Of a stretch of DNA of 64,000 nucleotides, positions 54,486-63,437 are shown piece after piece. The stretch comes from PKWO01 sp036561005. Lineage in GTDB: Bacteria > Pseudomonadota > Gammaproteobacteria > Burkholderiales > Burkholderiaceae_D. The stretch lies in assembly GCA_036561005.1 (NCBI GenBank), contig DATBQE010000229.1:1-64000 (forward strand), given 5' to 3'. The notes beneath the pieces were generated by a model. The model was not told where the DNA came from, ran no database searches, and saw nothing but the letters and a program-made list of their open reading frames with translations. The position numbers were made by a program, and so were the translations under genes. Position 1 is the first letter of the stretch; the number at the start of each line of letters is the position of its first letter.

Positions 54486-55277
54486 TCAAGTACCGGCGGC
54501 GGGGTCTTGGTAGGCAAGCATCTTCCAGGTGACACCTAGCTGAACGTCGGTCTTGAGCGTCGCCAACCGGCGTGAGAGGAACGCCAGCTCGCGGTCGCGC
54601 CGCAAACGCTCACCCATCGGGTCCATCAGGATACCGGCGCCGGCCAATACTCCTTCAAGGCTGCCATAGGAACGCAACAGTCGCGCGGCAGTCTTGATGC
54701 CGATTTTTTCGACCCCGGGAATGCCGTCGGTAGCGTCACCCATCAAGGCAATCAGGTCGATCAACTGCTGCGGCGCAACGCCAAATTTCTTTTCTACCCA
54801 GGCTGCGTCATGCCACTCGCCCTTGAAATGGTCCCAAACCAATGCGCCATCGGCGATCAAGGCGTGCAAGTCTTTGTCGGTCGATACGACGATCGCATCG
54901 CCTCGTTGCTCACGCAGCCAGCGCATCACACAGGTTGCGATGGCGTCGTCGGCTTCGACCAAGGGTATCGATACCACAGGCGGCAGGCCCAGGTCGGCAA
55001 GCTCGCCATACAGACCGGGCAAGGCGTTCCGCAAAGGCTCGGGCATCGGTTCGCGATGTTCGCGATAGCGCGCATACAAATCGTGGCGCCATGTCCTGCC
55101 CCCGAAATCGAAGGCCGGCAGTACATGGGTTGGCTGGTGCAATTTCAATAACTTGCGAAACGACTGCAGACAAACGCGCATGGCAGCATCGGCCTTTTCC
55201 GCGCTATCCGGATCGGGATTGGCCTGGTAGACACGGCGAACCAGGTTCAAACCATCGATGGCAAGCAGTTTCGCCAT
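54486..55277 (-). CDS. Xni/ExoIX-like 5' nuclease (flap endonuclease family)
   Basis: A 263-aa member of the Pol I 5'-nuclease/flap-endonuclease family. The metal ligands are seen in LLAIDGLNLVRR, FDFGG, EADDAIA, STDKDLHALI and MGDATDGIPGVEKIG, with a helix-hairpin-helix (GIKTAARLL). The length resembles the stand-alone Xni of E. coli rather than the polA N-domain. It may help remove flaps or RNA primers. A short gap separates it from the MazG-like gene upstream. Confidence 0.88.
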   Translation of the reverse strand: MAKLLAIDGLNLVRRVYQANPDPDSAEKADAAMRVCLQSFRKLLKLHQPTHVLPAFDFGGRTWRHDLYARYREHREPMPEPLRNALPGLYGELADLGLPPVVSIPLVEADDAIATCVMRWLREQRGDAIVVSTDKDLHALIADGALVWDHFKGEWHDAAWVEKKFGVAPQQLIDLIALMGDATDGIPGVEKIGIKTAARLLRSYGSLEGVLAGAGILMDPMGERLRRDRELAFLSRRLATLKTDVQLGVTWKMLAYQDPAAGT

Positions 55278-55295
55278 GTATTTTTGGTCCGGAAT

Positions 55296-55739
55296 TCAGT
55301 CAGTGTTGTCGGACGGACTTTTCGCAGCCAGCAGAGCCTGGATCTTCGGCTCCGGCTTCCAATAGTTCGGCCCCTTTTGCACCTTGCCGCGCTCGTCATA
55401 GATGGGATTGCCGTCTGCACCGAGTTTGGAAAAATTCGATTGCATGATAATGCCAAGTACTTCATCGAGCGGCAAACCGAATTTGCTCATTTCGGATGCA
55501 CAGTACACCTGAATATCGCCAAGCAAATCAGCCAGCATTGTCAAGGCTTCAAGGGAAGGTACGCCCTTTTCCAGCGCAAGGACAATGTCATCGACCTCAT
55601 CGAGCTCTTCTGCCAGGATGCTTTTGAATGCCCGCAGGCGTTCCACCACCGGCACACCAACCTCAAGCGTAGGCTGATCGTTGACCGGCAAGCGATAAAT
55701 TCCATTGAATTTCTTGATGTCTTCTGAAAATGTGCTCAT
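55296..55739 (-). CDS. MazG/PRA-PH-like pyrophosphohydrolase-fold protein
   Basis: A 147-aa protein with the all-alpha NTP pyrophosphohydrolase layout: the acidic ILAEELDEVDDIVLALE (about 41-57) and ADLLGDIQVY (about 70-79) form the expected EExxE/ExxD metal site, although in degenerate form. The C-terminal GPNYWKPEPKI matches phosphoribosyl-ATP diphosphatase-like relatives in Burkholderiales. The substrate is unknown; HisE itself is shorter. It lies 18 bases upstream of the Xni-like gene, likely in one operon. Confidence 0.75.
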   Translation of the reverse strand: MSTFSEDIKKFNGIYRLPVNDQPTLEVGVPVVERLRAFKSILAEELDEVDDIVLALEKGVPSLEALTMLADLLGDIQVYCASEMSKFGLPLDEVLGIIMQSNFSKLGADGNPIYDERGKVQKGPNYWKPEPKIQALLAAKSPSDNTD

Positions 55740-55884
55740 GATGCGTTTGTGGCTCCTGATTTTAACGGCAACAGAGTAACACAGGCGATGCCCGTTTTAG
55801 ACGTGACCGCCATCCCCTTGCCGTTATAGAATCGTTATGCCGGTTCGCATTGGTCCGGCCCAACCAGTATTTGAGAATCAACCC

Positions 55885-56484
55885 ATGATCAAAACCTTCT
55901 TCCAGGCTTTCGTGCTACTGGTCCTGGTCACCGACCCGTTCGGCAACGTCCCGATCTTCGTCAGCGCGCTCACCAACGTCCCGCCCGCGCGCCGATGGCG
56001 TGTCGTGGTGCGCGAATGCGCGATTGCCTTTGCACTGCTGCTCCTGTTCATGTTCTTTGGAAAAAACTTCCTCGAGGCGCTGCAGTTGTCAGAAATTTCA
56101 CTGCGTATCGGTGGTGGCGTGGTTCTATTCCTGATTGCCCTTCGCATGATATTCCCGCAGCCGGGCGGCATTATGGGCGACGTCGACAACGACAGCGAAC
56201 CCTTCATCGTGCCTCTGGCGATTCCGGCACTCGCCGGCCCGTCGGCACTGGCAACCGTGCTTCTGTTCTCGTCCAATAATGTCGCCGACATGCTGTTGCA
56301 CGTGTCTGCCCTGTCTGCCGTCGCAGTGGTATGGCTGGTGGTATTGCTCAGCGCCGAGCGCATGCAACGTGTGCTCGGCCATCGCGTGATGACGGCGTTC
56401 GAGCGGCTGATGGGTTTGATCCTCACCGCGATGTCCGTCGAGATGCTCTTGGCCGGGATACGCAGCTATCTGAAGACACTTTAG
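55885..56484 (+). CDS. MarC-family integral membrane protein
   Basis: A 199-aa protein with six hydrophobic segments and the family start MIKTFFQAFVLLVLVTDPFGNVPIF. The internal repeat motif AIPALAGPSALATVLLF and the C-terminal ERLMGLILTAMSVEMLLAGI fit the MarC/NAAT family, whose transport role is unsettled. I chose the ATG at 55885 (GAGAA upstream). The longer frame to 55837 lacks family similarity. Confidence 0.9.
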   Translation: MIKTFFQAFVLLVLVTDPFGNVPIFVSALTNVPPARRWRVVVRECAIAFALLLLFMFFGKNFLEALQLSEISLRIGGGVVLFLIALRMIFPQPGGIMGDVDNDSEPFIVPLAIPALAGPSALATVLLFSSNNVADMLLHVSALSAVAVVWLVVLLSAERMQRVLGHRVMTAFERLMGLILTAMSVEMLLAGIRSYLKTL

Positions 56485-56710
56485 AATCTGAAAACGAATT
56501 CACATCCTGGCACCTTGAGAAATCGTATAGATATTTAGACAGTCCTCTTTCCTTTTCTGAAATTCAGCGCAATAATGAATTCAGATTGTTGCGATGCACC
56601 GTTTGATTGGCTCAGTGCCGGTAGCGAGTTTGCAGTCGGCGATTCATGCGGTACTAGCTTCATCTCCGGTTCTTTCATTTTCCATGATGGATTCACAAGG
56701 GGGAAGCACG

Positions 56711-57370
56711 ATGGACTTTGCACACGAACAGCAATTCACCGTAAAAAAAGCTGGCGGAATCGGCATGGTGGTTTTGGCTCATGCGCTATTGGTTGGGGGA
56801 TTGGTTTACGGCTTGCACACGACGTTCAAAACCACGGAAGTAGAACCTCCGGTGATTGTGCTACCGCCACTGCCCAAGGCGCAACCGACCGCCTCGCCTT
56901 TGCCAGAGGGACCGACGATCAAATCACCACCTGACACTATCACCCAACCCGTATTGCCACACATTGAAGTGGGTCCGCTGCCGCCAGTCTCCAATCCTGT
57001 TGACGGCCCGGCTCCAGGTCCGGCTGGCCCTCAAGGCGGCCCAACGATAGTCGATGGAGGCGGCAACGGCTTAGTCCCTCCGCATGCCCTACCCAGCTCA
57101 CCGGCAAGAGTTGACTTTGACAGTTGCAAACCGGCCTATCCGAGAAGTTCAGTGCTCAATGAAGAAGAAGGAGTCGTGCGTCTGCGCATGGAAATCGGAG
57201 CCGACGGTCACCTGGTTTCATCTGCTATCGTGAAATCAAGCGGGCACTCTGCACTCGACAATGCCGCACTCAATGGCCTCGGTAAGTGTGCCTTCCAGGC
57301 GGCAGTCAAAGACGGCACGCCGGTTCGCTCAACGTTCGTCACAGACTATGTCTGGTCACTCGAACGTTAA
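56711..57370 (+). CDS. TonB-like energy-transducer paralogue 1
   Basis: A 219-aa protein. The ATG at 56711 has AAGGGGGA 7 nt upstream. A short cytoplasmic N-terminus (MDFAHEQQFTVKKAGG) leads to one transmembrane helix (about 17-37). A Pro-rich linker (about 45-130) and a C-terminal TonB-fold domain (about 135-219) follow. That domain has SCKPAYPRSS, VRLRMEIGADGHLVSSAIVKSSG and GKCAFQAA, with two cysteines. It is paralogous to the next gene. No exbB/exbD or TonB-dependent receptor lies nearby. Confidence 0.85.
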   Translation: MDFAHEQQFTVKKAGGIGMVVLAHALLVGGLVYGLHTTFKTTEVEPPVIVLPPLPKAQPTASPLPEGPTIKSPPDTITQPVLPHIEVGPLPPVSNPVDGPAPGPAGPQGGPTIVDGGGNGLVPPHALPSSPARVDFDSCKPAYPRSSVLNEEEGVVRLRMEIGADGHLVSSAIVKSSGHSALDNAALNGLGKCAFQAAVKDGTPVRSTFVTDYVWSLER

Positions 57371-57788
57371 TATCTGCAACAATTATTGAACAACACAAAT
57401 CCCTCGTTCCGAGGGATTTGTTTTTTGGAGCGCATGCCCAGGCAATGCGCAGCGGCAATTATTTGCGCTCTCGCAGCCGCTGAGCGCCTGTGACTCGGTA
57501 TCCCACGGCAAGTTCCCCAAGTAGCAGATATCGCATTTTCCCGCGCGATTCCCGGAACTATGGCGAATAAACCAACTCCCACTATCACGAAGCGCCGATA
57601 AGCCGCACCGGATTGCATGCAGTTGCGTCCATGACATTTTCATTCATTGGTCGCAATGCAGTGGATGCGGAACGGTTCATCAATTCCATCTTTCATCGCG
57701 CGACATTTGTCGTGTCCGGATTTGCCGTGGTAAGACTTTCGCCCACGATAAGTCGGAAATGAAATGACATTGAATAGGAGGGACGACC
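57371..57788 (+). other. Intergenic region between the two TonB-like genes, with terminator
   Basis: The 418-base gap starts with a strong rho-independent terminator: ACAAATCCCTCG (57395-57406) pairs with CGAGGGATTTGT (57410-57421), 3-nt loop, followed by TTTTT. The rest must carry the promoter of the second TonB-like gene. I see no gene or repeat in it. The two paralogues are therefore separately transcribed. Confidence 0.8.
57395..57426 (+). terminator. Rho-independent terminator after TonB-like gene 1
   Basis: A 12-bp perfect stem with a TTC loop is followed directly by a T-run, 24 bases after the stop codon. Confidence 0.92.
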
Positions 57789-58439
57789 ATGAACTTCGCA
57801 GACAACCAGGGATTTAACGTCAAGAAAGCAGGTGGTCTAGGCATTACAGTCGTGATGCATGTACTTATTGCATGCGCCGTGATCTATGGCTTGCGTACAA
57901 CCTTGATTACCAAGGAAGTACCGCAAGAAATCGAGGTGACGCTTCCAACCATCGCGCCGCCGGTCGTTGACCCAACGCCACCACCGCCCAAGCCGCAACA
58001 GAAAACAGTCACGACGGAAGAGCCACCGCCGGTAAAGACCGAAGAGGCTGCGCCGCTTCCCGCGCCGCCAGACCCTGCCCCGGCACCGCAAGTCGATAAC
58101 AATGCGCCAAGCGCGCCAAACGGCACAACAGACAGCAGCAACACAACTGCCGCGCCCGGCGTGACAAGCCCTGCATTTGCCGACCTGAACAGTTGCAAAC
58201 CAACCTATCCGCACGCCGCCTTGATGGCTGACCAGACCGGTACGGTCCGCGTCAAGTTCATCATCGGCACCGATGGCAATCTGGTGTCTGCTGCGGTCTT
58301 GAAGTCCAGTGGACACCAGTTATTGGACAAGGCGGCCATCGACGGTTTGAGCAAGTGTAAGTTCAAGGCTGCCATGCAGGACGGCAATCCTGTCCAATCG
58401 TGGTTTGTCAGCGATTACGTTTGGTCGCTCAATGATTAA
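57789..58439 (+). CDS. TonB-like energy-transducer paralogue 2
   Basis: A 216-aa protein with a strong AGGAGGG ribosome site. N-terminus MNFADNQGFNVKKAGGLG, a transmembrane helix (about 17-38), an acidic/Pro-rich linker (PPPPKPQQKTVTTEEPPPVK, about 60-80) and a C-terminal TonB fold (SCKPTYPHAA, VRVKFIIGTDGNLVSAAVLKSSG, SKCKFKAAMQDG). It is closely similar to paralogue 1 over the helix and C-domain but has a different linker. It may couple inner-membrane energy to an outer-membrane partner, or be a TonB-fold protein with another role. Confidence 0.87.
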   Translation: MNFADNQGFNVKKAGGLGITVVMHVLIACAVIYGLRTTLITKEVPQEIEVTLPTIAPPVVDPTPPPPKPQQKTVTTEEPPPVKTEEAAPLPAPPDPAPAPQVDNNAPSAPNGTTDSSNTTAAPGVTSPAFADLNSCKPTYPHAALMADQTGTVRVKFIIGTDGNLVSAAVLKSSGHQLLDKAAIDGLSKCKFKAAMQDGNPVQSWFVSDYVWSLND

Positions 58440-58470
58440 GGCTCAACTAAGCTGAAACCACGGCTGCAAT

Positions 58471-59772
58471 TTACAACACTTCGACTCGATCGCGCCCGCC
58501 CTCTTTGGCTGCATACAGGGCGCGATCGGCGCGTAACAGCATGTCGCCGAAGTCCTCATTGGCAATATGTTTTGTAACGCCGAACGATGCAGTGACTTTC
58601 AAGCCGTTGGGCCAATCATGCCTGGATAATGCGGTTCGCAGTTTTTCCGCCAGGCGTCGTCCCTGGTCGTCGCGCGTATCCTCGCACAGGATCAGAAACT
58701 CTTCCCCGCCCCAGCGGACAAATCGATCGTTCGAACGGATTTCATGCTGCACCAATTGCGCGAACTTGCGCAACACATCATCGCCGACGGCATGGCCATG
58801 TTCGTCGTTGATGCTCTTGAAATGATCAAGGTCGGCAAACAATACGGCGACCGGCGGGTCGTCGGGAATTCTGCCGCGCCACTGGGTCATGAGAAATTCG
58901 CGTAAACCTTCCCGGTTTAGCGCTCCAGTGAGAGGGTCTGTCCTTGCCTGGCCGGCCAGTTCCCTGGTCTCCAGCTTGAGCGCTGCATTGATCGATTGCA
59001 AATGCACTTCACGTTCACGGCTTGCCAGGTAACCGGTTCGAAAATATTGCAGGGATACGGCAAGCCAGACGAAGCCGAACATGAACCAAGCCCCTCCCAG
59101 AGCCATCACCAGCTGCATCTGACTCATCCATTTACCGAGGAATTGAATGGACCTTATTTCAATTTCGTGATGCCCCGCCTGAACGAAAGAGCCGGTAGAT
59201 ATCTCGACAGTGGACACGTTGTCGATGCGCATGTCGGTATGCATCAACGGCGTCTTGCGCTCTGACGCCCACCACGAGGCCACCCGAAACAACGTCGTCG
59301 GAATCGTCATCTTGCCGCTCTCGGGCACATCGAATTCGAGCTCATTGACCTTGAGCGATGCAGTTTCCTTGAGGTTTGATATCTCCGGCTCAAAGTTACG
59401 CAGATAGAGCCTGATGGTGTGCGGACCGGGCCCAGAATATGAAAGGTCAAAGAAGACCGAGTCATAGCCGGTCAGATCGACTCCCTTGGGCGGTTCGGCC
59501 AACGCGACGGCCGCTTGGCAAAATGGCCATTGATATTTGCTTGCGATTTCACAGCTCAAGAGCATGCCATTTTTTTCTTGCTCGATTTTGGCGGTGCTCG
59601 TCCCTCCCGCCTCGTTGTCGGCCTGCGCGGAGTATTGAAAACCATTCCTCGGATCGAGAGAAAAGGTTTTATTCATGCCATAGCGGTGCCAGCTCAGCAG
59701 ACCGATGGTGAGCGCGATCATCAGCAGCGAGGCGTACCTGAGTAGCGAAAAAGCGCTGGCTGAAGTGAACAT
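58471..59772 (-). CDS. Membrane diguanylate cyclase with periplasmic sensor domain
   Basis: A 433-aa protein that makes cyclic-di-GMP. It has an N-terminal helix (about 9-27), a periplasmic beta-rich domain of CIA30/carbohydrate-binding-like type (about 30-215: DLTGYDSVFFDLSYSGPGPHTIRLYLRN), a second helix (about 220-245) and a coiled linker. The GGDEF domain (about 270-433) has active site GGEEF (355-359) and the inhibitory I-site RSND (346-349), five residues upstream. It should be an active, product-inhibited cyclase. The ligand is unknown. Confidence 0.93.
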   Translation of the reverse strand: MFTSASAFSLLRYASLLMIALTIGLLSWHRYGMNKTFSLDPRNGFQYSAQADNEAGGTSTAKIEQEKNGMLLSCEIASKYQWPFCQAAVALAEPPKGVDLTGYDSVFFDLSYSGPGPHTIRLYLRNFEPEISNLKETASLKVNELEFDVPESGKMTIPTTLFRVASWWASERKTPLMHTDMRIDNVSTVEISTGSFVQAGHHEIEIRSIQFLGKWMSQMQLVMALGGAWFMFGFVWLAVSLQYFRTGYLASREREVHLQSINAALKLETRELAGQARTDPLTGALNREGLREFLMTQWRGRIPDDPPVAVLFADLDHFKSINDEHGHAVGDDVLRKFAQLVQHEIRSNDRFVRWGGEEFLILCEDTRDDQGRRLAEKLRTALSRHDWPNGLKVTASFGVTKHIANEDFGDMLLRADRALYAAKEGGRDRVEVL

Positions 59773-59857
59773 GGTGTCAGTGATTCTGAAGTCGCAGGCG
59801 TGGCAAATTTTGGTCTATTGTATCTGCATGCAGCCGGACAAAGTGTTGCGCGGCAGC

Positions 59858-59890
59858 AAAAATCCCGCGTGGCCGTCATGGCCACACGGG
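59858..59890 (-). terminator. Probable aceB terminator
   Basis: CCCGCGTGGCC and GGCCACACGGG (59864-59890) form an 11-bp stem with one mismatch around GTCAT. On the minus strand a run of Ts (59862-59858) follows. It lies about 155 bases after the aceB stop and before the divergent cyclase start region. Confidence 0.65.
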
Positions 59891-60046
59891 ACTTGTTGAT
59901 GAGTATTTATCTACGCCAGAATGAAGCCATGCCGACGTCGGTTGTTCAAATCGTCAAGAAATCCCCCAAAGTGCTGGACTACCTGACGATATTACGCCGA
60001 AATTGGCCAAGTACACGATCCCACAAAGAGCTTGTGGAGAGCTTGG

Positions 60047-61633
60047 TCAGATTTCCTCGTACAGCGGAAGAGTCAGGAATTCTGCAAAACTTTCCGAGGT
60101 CGACATCTCCTCAAAAATCTGGGCGGCCCGATCATAAGTCTGCCCCTGCCCCACGGTTTCCTTGACCTTGGCCAGCTCTTCCGGGATCATCGCACGCACC
60201 ATATCGGCCGTGACCTTGCGGCCATCTTCCAGCACACCCTTGCTGCTACGTATCCATTGCCATACCTGACTGCGGCTGATCTCTGCCGTCGCAGCGTCTT
60301 CCATCAGGTTATGGATCGGTACGCAGCCGTTTCCTGCCAGCCACGCGCCCAGGTAATGAATGCCCACGTTGATGTTATAGCGCAGGCCGGCTTCGGTAAT
60401 CGGCGTCTCCGGTTTGAAGTCGAGCAAATCAGATGCTTTGACGTCGACGTCGGGACGCTGTTTCTCGATCTGGTTGAGCTTGTCACCCAATACCTTGGTG
60501 AACTCGGTCATGGCCAGTTCAACGAGGCCAGGATGCGCGACCCAGCCACCGTCGTAGCCGTCGGTCGCATCGCGCGCCTTGTCGGTGCGCACACCGCCCA
60601 TTGCGATGTCATTTTTCGCCGGGTCATTCTTGATCGGGATCAGCGCGGCCATGCCGCCGATCGCCGGCGCATTGCGCTTGTGGCAAGTCTTAAGCAACAG
60701 CAATGCATACGAGCGCATGAACGGCGCCGTCATGGTGACTTTAGCGCGATCTGCCAGACAGAATTCCTTGTCGAGCTTGAATTTCTTGATGCAGGAGAAG
60801 ATGTAATCCCAGCGCCCGGCGTTCAAGCCGGAGCTGTGTTCGCGCAATTCATAGAGAATTTCATCCATCTCAAACGCGGCAAGGATCGTTTCGATCAGCA
60901 CGGTCGCCTTGATGGTCCCCTGCGGCAGGCCAAGCTCGTTTTGCGTCATGACGAAGATGTCGTTCCACAAGCGCGCTTCCAGGTGCGATTCCATTTTCGG
61001 CAGGTAAAAATACGGGCCGGCACCACGCGCCAATTGTTCCTTGGCATTGTGGAACATAAACAGGGCAAAATCGAATATGCCGCCGGAAATGCGCTTGCCG
61101 TCGACCAGCACGTGCTTCTCGTCCAGATGCCAGCCGCGCGGGCGTACGACCAGGGTGGCGATCTTGTCATTGAGCTTGTAGGTCTTGCCGTTTTGTTCAA
61201 GCGATATCGTGCGGCGCACGGCGTCCATCATATTGATCTGGCCGGTGATCTGGTTATCCCAATTCGGTGTGTTCGAATCTTCGAAGTCGGTCATGTAGGA
61301 GTCTGCACCGGAGTTGAAGGCGTTGATGACCATTTTTCGCTCGACCGGGCCGGTGATTTCCACACGGCGGCATTCCAGTGCCTTGGGAATCGGGGCAATT
61401 TTCCAATCGCCATTGCGGATATGCGCAGTCTCGGCCAGGAAATCAGGGCGCTCGCCTGCATCGAGCCGCTTTGCACGCTCCACGCGCACTGCGAGTAACT
61501 CCTGGCGACGTGCCTCGAATGCGCGCGACAACTTGGCAACCAGCGCTAGTGCGTCTGCAGTCAATACACGTTCAAATCCGGGCCTGATCTCGCCGGTGAT
61601 TTCCATGCCGGCAGGTAAAGTAAGCTGAGTCAT
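60047..61633 (-). CDS. aceB: Malate synthase A
   Basis: A 528-aa enzyme condensing glyoxylate and acetyl-CoA to malate (glyoxylate shunt and glycolate use). Family signatures are TDFEDSNTPNW, RPRGWHLDEKH (near 170), LPKMESHLEARLWND and NVGIHYLGAWL...GCVPIHNLMEDAATAEISR. I chose the ATG at 61633 with AGGAG 6 nt upstream (MTQLTLPAG). The upstream open frame belongs to the antisense of the dehalogenase end. The length equals E. coli AceB. It lies 37 bases after the dehalogenase gene and is probably in the same operon. Confidence 0.96.
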   Translation of the reverse strand: MTQLTLPAGMEITGEIRPGFERVLTADALALVAKLSRAFEARRQELLAVRVERAKRLDAGERPDFLAETAHIRNGDWKIAPIPKALECRRVEITGPVERKMVINAFNSGADSYMTDFEDSNTPNWDNQITGQINMMDAVRRTISLEQNGKTYKLNDKIATLVVRPRGWHLDEKHVLVDGKRISGGIFDFALFMFHNAKEQLARGAGPYFYLPKMESHLEARLWNDIFVMTQNELGLPQGTIKATVLIETILAAFEMDEILYELREHSSGLNAGRWDYIFSCIKKFKLDKEFCLADRAKVTMTAPFMRSYALLLLKTCHKRNAPAIGGMAALIPIKNDPAKNDIAMGGVRTDKARDATDGYDGGWVAHPGLVELAMTEFTKVLGDKLNQIEKQRPDVDVKASDLLDFKPETPITEAGLRYNINVGIHYLGAWLAGNGCVPIHNLMEDAATAEISRSQVWQWIRSSKGVLEDGRKVTADMVRAMIPEELAKVKETVGQGQTYDRAAQIFEEMSTSESFAEFLTLPLYEEI

Positions 61634-61670
61634 GCAATGCTCCTGTGAAAAAAATAAGTGAAATTGGGTG

Positions 61671-62348
61671 TCAGGCGTTGCGTTCGACGTATTGCAGCAA
61701 GTCTTGCAGATTGCGGCCTTCCGCGTGCGGCGCCACGCCCAGTTCTTCGAGCGGCGCTGCTGCGCGATTGACCCAGAATGTCGTATAGCCAAACCAGGTC
61801 GCACCGCAAGCGTCCCAGCAATTGCTCGACACAAACAACATGTTTCTTGCCGACAGGCCGAACACGTCCGGCGCCAATTGGTAGGCTTCTGGTGCAGTTT
61901 TGAATTTCTTCACGCTGTCGACCGACAGGACGTGATTGAACAAATCCTGCATGCCGGCTGCCTTGACTACGGCGTCGAGCATCTGCGGATTGCCGTTCGA
62001 CAGGATTGCGGTCTTCATGCCCATATCCTTGAGCCGTTTGAGCACGGCAAGGTTCTCGGGAAAGGCCTGCAATTTGGCGTATTGCCCCATCAAGGCATTT
62101 TGCGCTTCGAAACTCAAGGTCAGTCGCAATTTCTTGCAGACAAAGACCAATGCATCCTGCGTCACTTCCCAGAACGGCTTGTAGGTCGAACACAGCGTGC
62201 GCAGCTGCGAGTATTCGATTTGCTTCGCGCGCCACAACTCGGCCATTGCCGCCCCGTTGCCGGGAAAATGCTTCTCCGCGAGCGCGCTGATCGAATACAC
62301 GTCGAACAACGTGCCGTAGGCATCGAATACAACTGCTTGGATTGTCAT
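61671..62348 (-). CDS. Type II 2-haloacid dehalogenase (HAD family)
   Basis: A 225-aa HAD enzyme. The residues of L-2-haloacid dehalogenase are in place: Asp9 nucleophile in FDAYGTLFD, Arg in the WRAKQIEYSQLRTL helix, Ser-Asn in ILSNGNP, Lys and Tyr in FKTAPEAYQLA, and Ser-Asn-Asp in VSSNCWDACG. Enzymes of this kind convert chloroacetate to glycolate or 2-chloropropionate to lactate. The following aceB would consume glyoxylate made from glycolate, a plausible pathway link. A phosphatase of unknown substrate remains possible. Confidence 0.9.
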   Translation of the reverse strand: MTIQAVVFDAYGTLFDVYSISALAEKHFPGNGAAMAELWRAKQIEYSQLRTLCSTYKPFWEVTQDALVFVCKKLRLTLSFEAQNALMGQYAKLQAFPENLAVLKRLKDMGMKTAILSNGNPQMLDAVVKAAGMQDLFNHVLSVDSVKKFKTAPEAYQLAPDVFGLSARNMLFVSSNCWDACGATWFGYTTFWVNRAAAPLEELGVAPHAEGRNLQDLLQYVERNA

Positions 62349-62402
62349 GATGGCTGCGCTATTAAGAAAATACCGTTTATATAATACTCAGTATATTGAC
62401 TA

Positions 62403-62460
62403 TTTAGCTCACTAAACATCACGTTTTATCACTTGATTCTTGCGTTTTAGTCACAAGTGA
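62403..62460. promoter_or_regulatory. Two inverted repeats in the dehalogenase/LysR divergent region
   Basis: TTTAG-CTCA-CTAAA (62403-62416) is a perfect 5+4+5 dyad. TCACTTG (62429-62435) and CAAGTGA (62454-62460) form a second, 18-base-spaced one. Both lie in the AT-rich 140-bp gap between the dehalogenase (-) and the LysR gene (+). LysR-type regulators usually bind such dyads near the divergent promoter. Which one is the true site cannot be told by eye. Confidence 0.45.
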
Positions 62461-62488
62461 AACAAAAAATGCGTAAAATGGGTGCCAA

Positions 62489-63400
62489 ATGGACCAATTC
62501 AAGCAAATTTCTACCTTCGTGGACGTCGCGGCGAAGGGCAGCCTTTCCGCCGCTGCACGTGCCGAAGGCATTGCCCCTGCCATGATTGGGCGTCGCTTGG
62601 ACGCGCTCGAAGAGCGTTTAGGCGTGAAGCTGTTGCAGCGGACCACGCGCAAGATCGCCCTCACCCACGAGGGAACCGCCTTCCTGGAAGACTGCCAGCG
62701 CATTCTGACAGAAATGGCAGAAGCGGAGGCGGCCGTCTCGGAACGCTCGGCACATGCCAGCGGCCATCTGCTGATTTCAGCCCCCGCCGGATTCGGCCGC
62801 CAGCATGTCGCGCCGCTGATGCCGTCATTCCTCGCCGAACACCGCGACCTGACGTTGACCTTGAGCCTCAATGACCGTGTGGTTGATCTGATAGGCGAAG
62901 GGATCGATGTCGCAATCCGTATCGCCTCGCTGTCCGACTCCAACCTGATTGGCGTCAAGCTGGCCGACAACAAGCGCGTGGTGGTGGCCTCACCGGCCTA
63001 CCTGAAGCGCCACGGCACACCGCGCGCCCTGGATGAATTGGCAAAACACAATTGCCTGGCAATCAGCAGCGACGGCAGCCAGCGCGGCTGGACTTTCCGC
63101 CAGAACGGCAAGAACGTCACAATCAAGGTTGCCGGCAATATGGTGTGCAATGATGGCGAGGTATTGCACGACTGGGCCGTAGCGGGCAAGGGCTTGGCAT
63201 GGCGCTCGATGTGGGAAGTCGGAAGCGAAATCGAATCGGGCAAACTGCAAACCGTGCTCGATGATTTCGCGGCGCCCGGCAATGACATCTATGCAGTCTT
63301 TGCGCAACGCCGCCATCTTCCGCTGCGCATACGGGCATTGGTGGAATTCCTGCGGCACGCCTATTCGGAACCTGAATATTGGGGCAAGCGGCAAATCTAA
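62489..63400 (+). CDS. LysR-type transcriptional regulator
   Basis: A 303-aa regulator. The N-terminal winged HTH (about 3-60) has QISTFVDVAAKGSLSAAAR and RRLDALEERLGVKLLQRTTRKIALTHEG. The C-terminal substrate-binding domain spans about 90-295. It is divergent from the dehalogenase-aceB pair, so it probably controls these genes in response to a small carboxylate. This is inferred from arrangement only. The ligand cannot be read from sequence. Confidence 0.93.
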   Translation: MDQFKQISTFVDVAAKGSLSAAARAEGIAPAMIGRRLDALEERLGVKLLQRTTRKIALTHEGTAFLEDCQRILTEMAEAEAAVSERSAHASGHLLISAPAGFGRQHVAPLMPSFLAEHRDLTLTLSLNDRVVDLIGEGIDVAIRIASLSDSNLIGVKLADNKRVVVASPAYLKRHGTPRALDELAKHNCLAISSDGSQRGWTFRQNGKNVTIKVAGNMVCNDGEVLHDWAVAGKGLAWRSMWEVGSEIESGKLQTVLDDFAAPGNDIYAVFAQRRHLPLRIRALVEFLRHAYSEPEYWGKRQI

Positions 63401-63437
63401 CGCGTTCGCTGGTGTGAACTGTCAGGAAGCCTTGTTG

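Noticed and set aside
60032..61498. 488-codon plus-strand frame
   Set aside because: Antisense to aceB with no recognisable domain.
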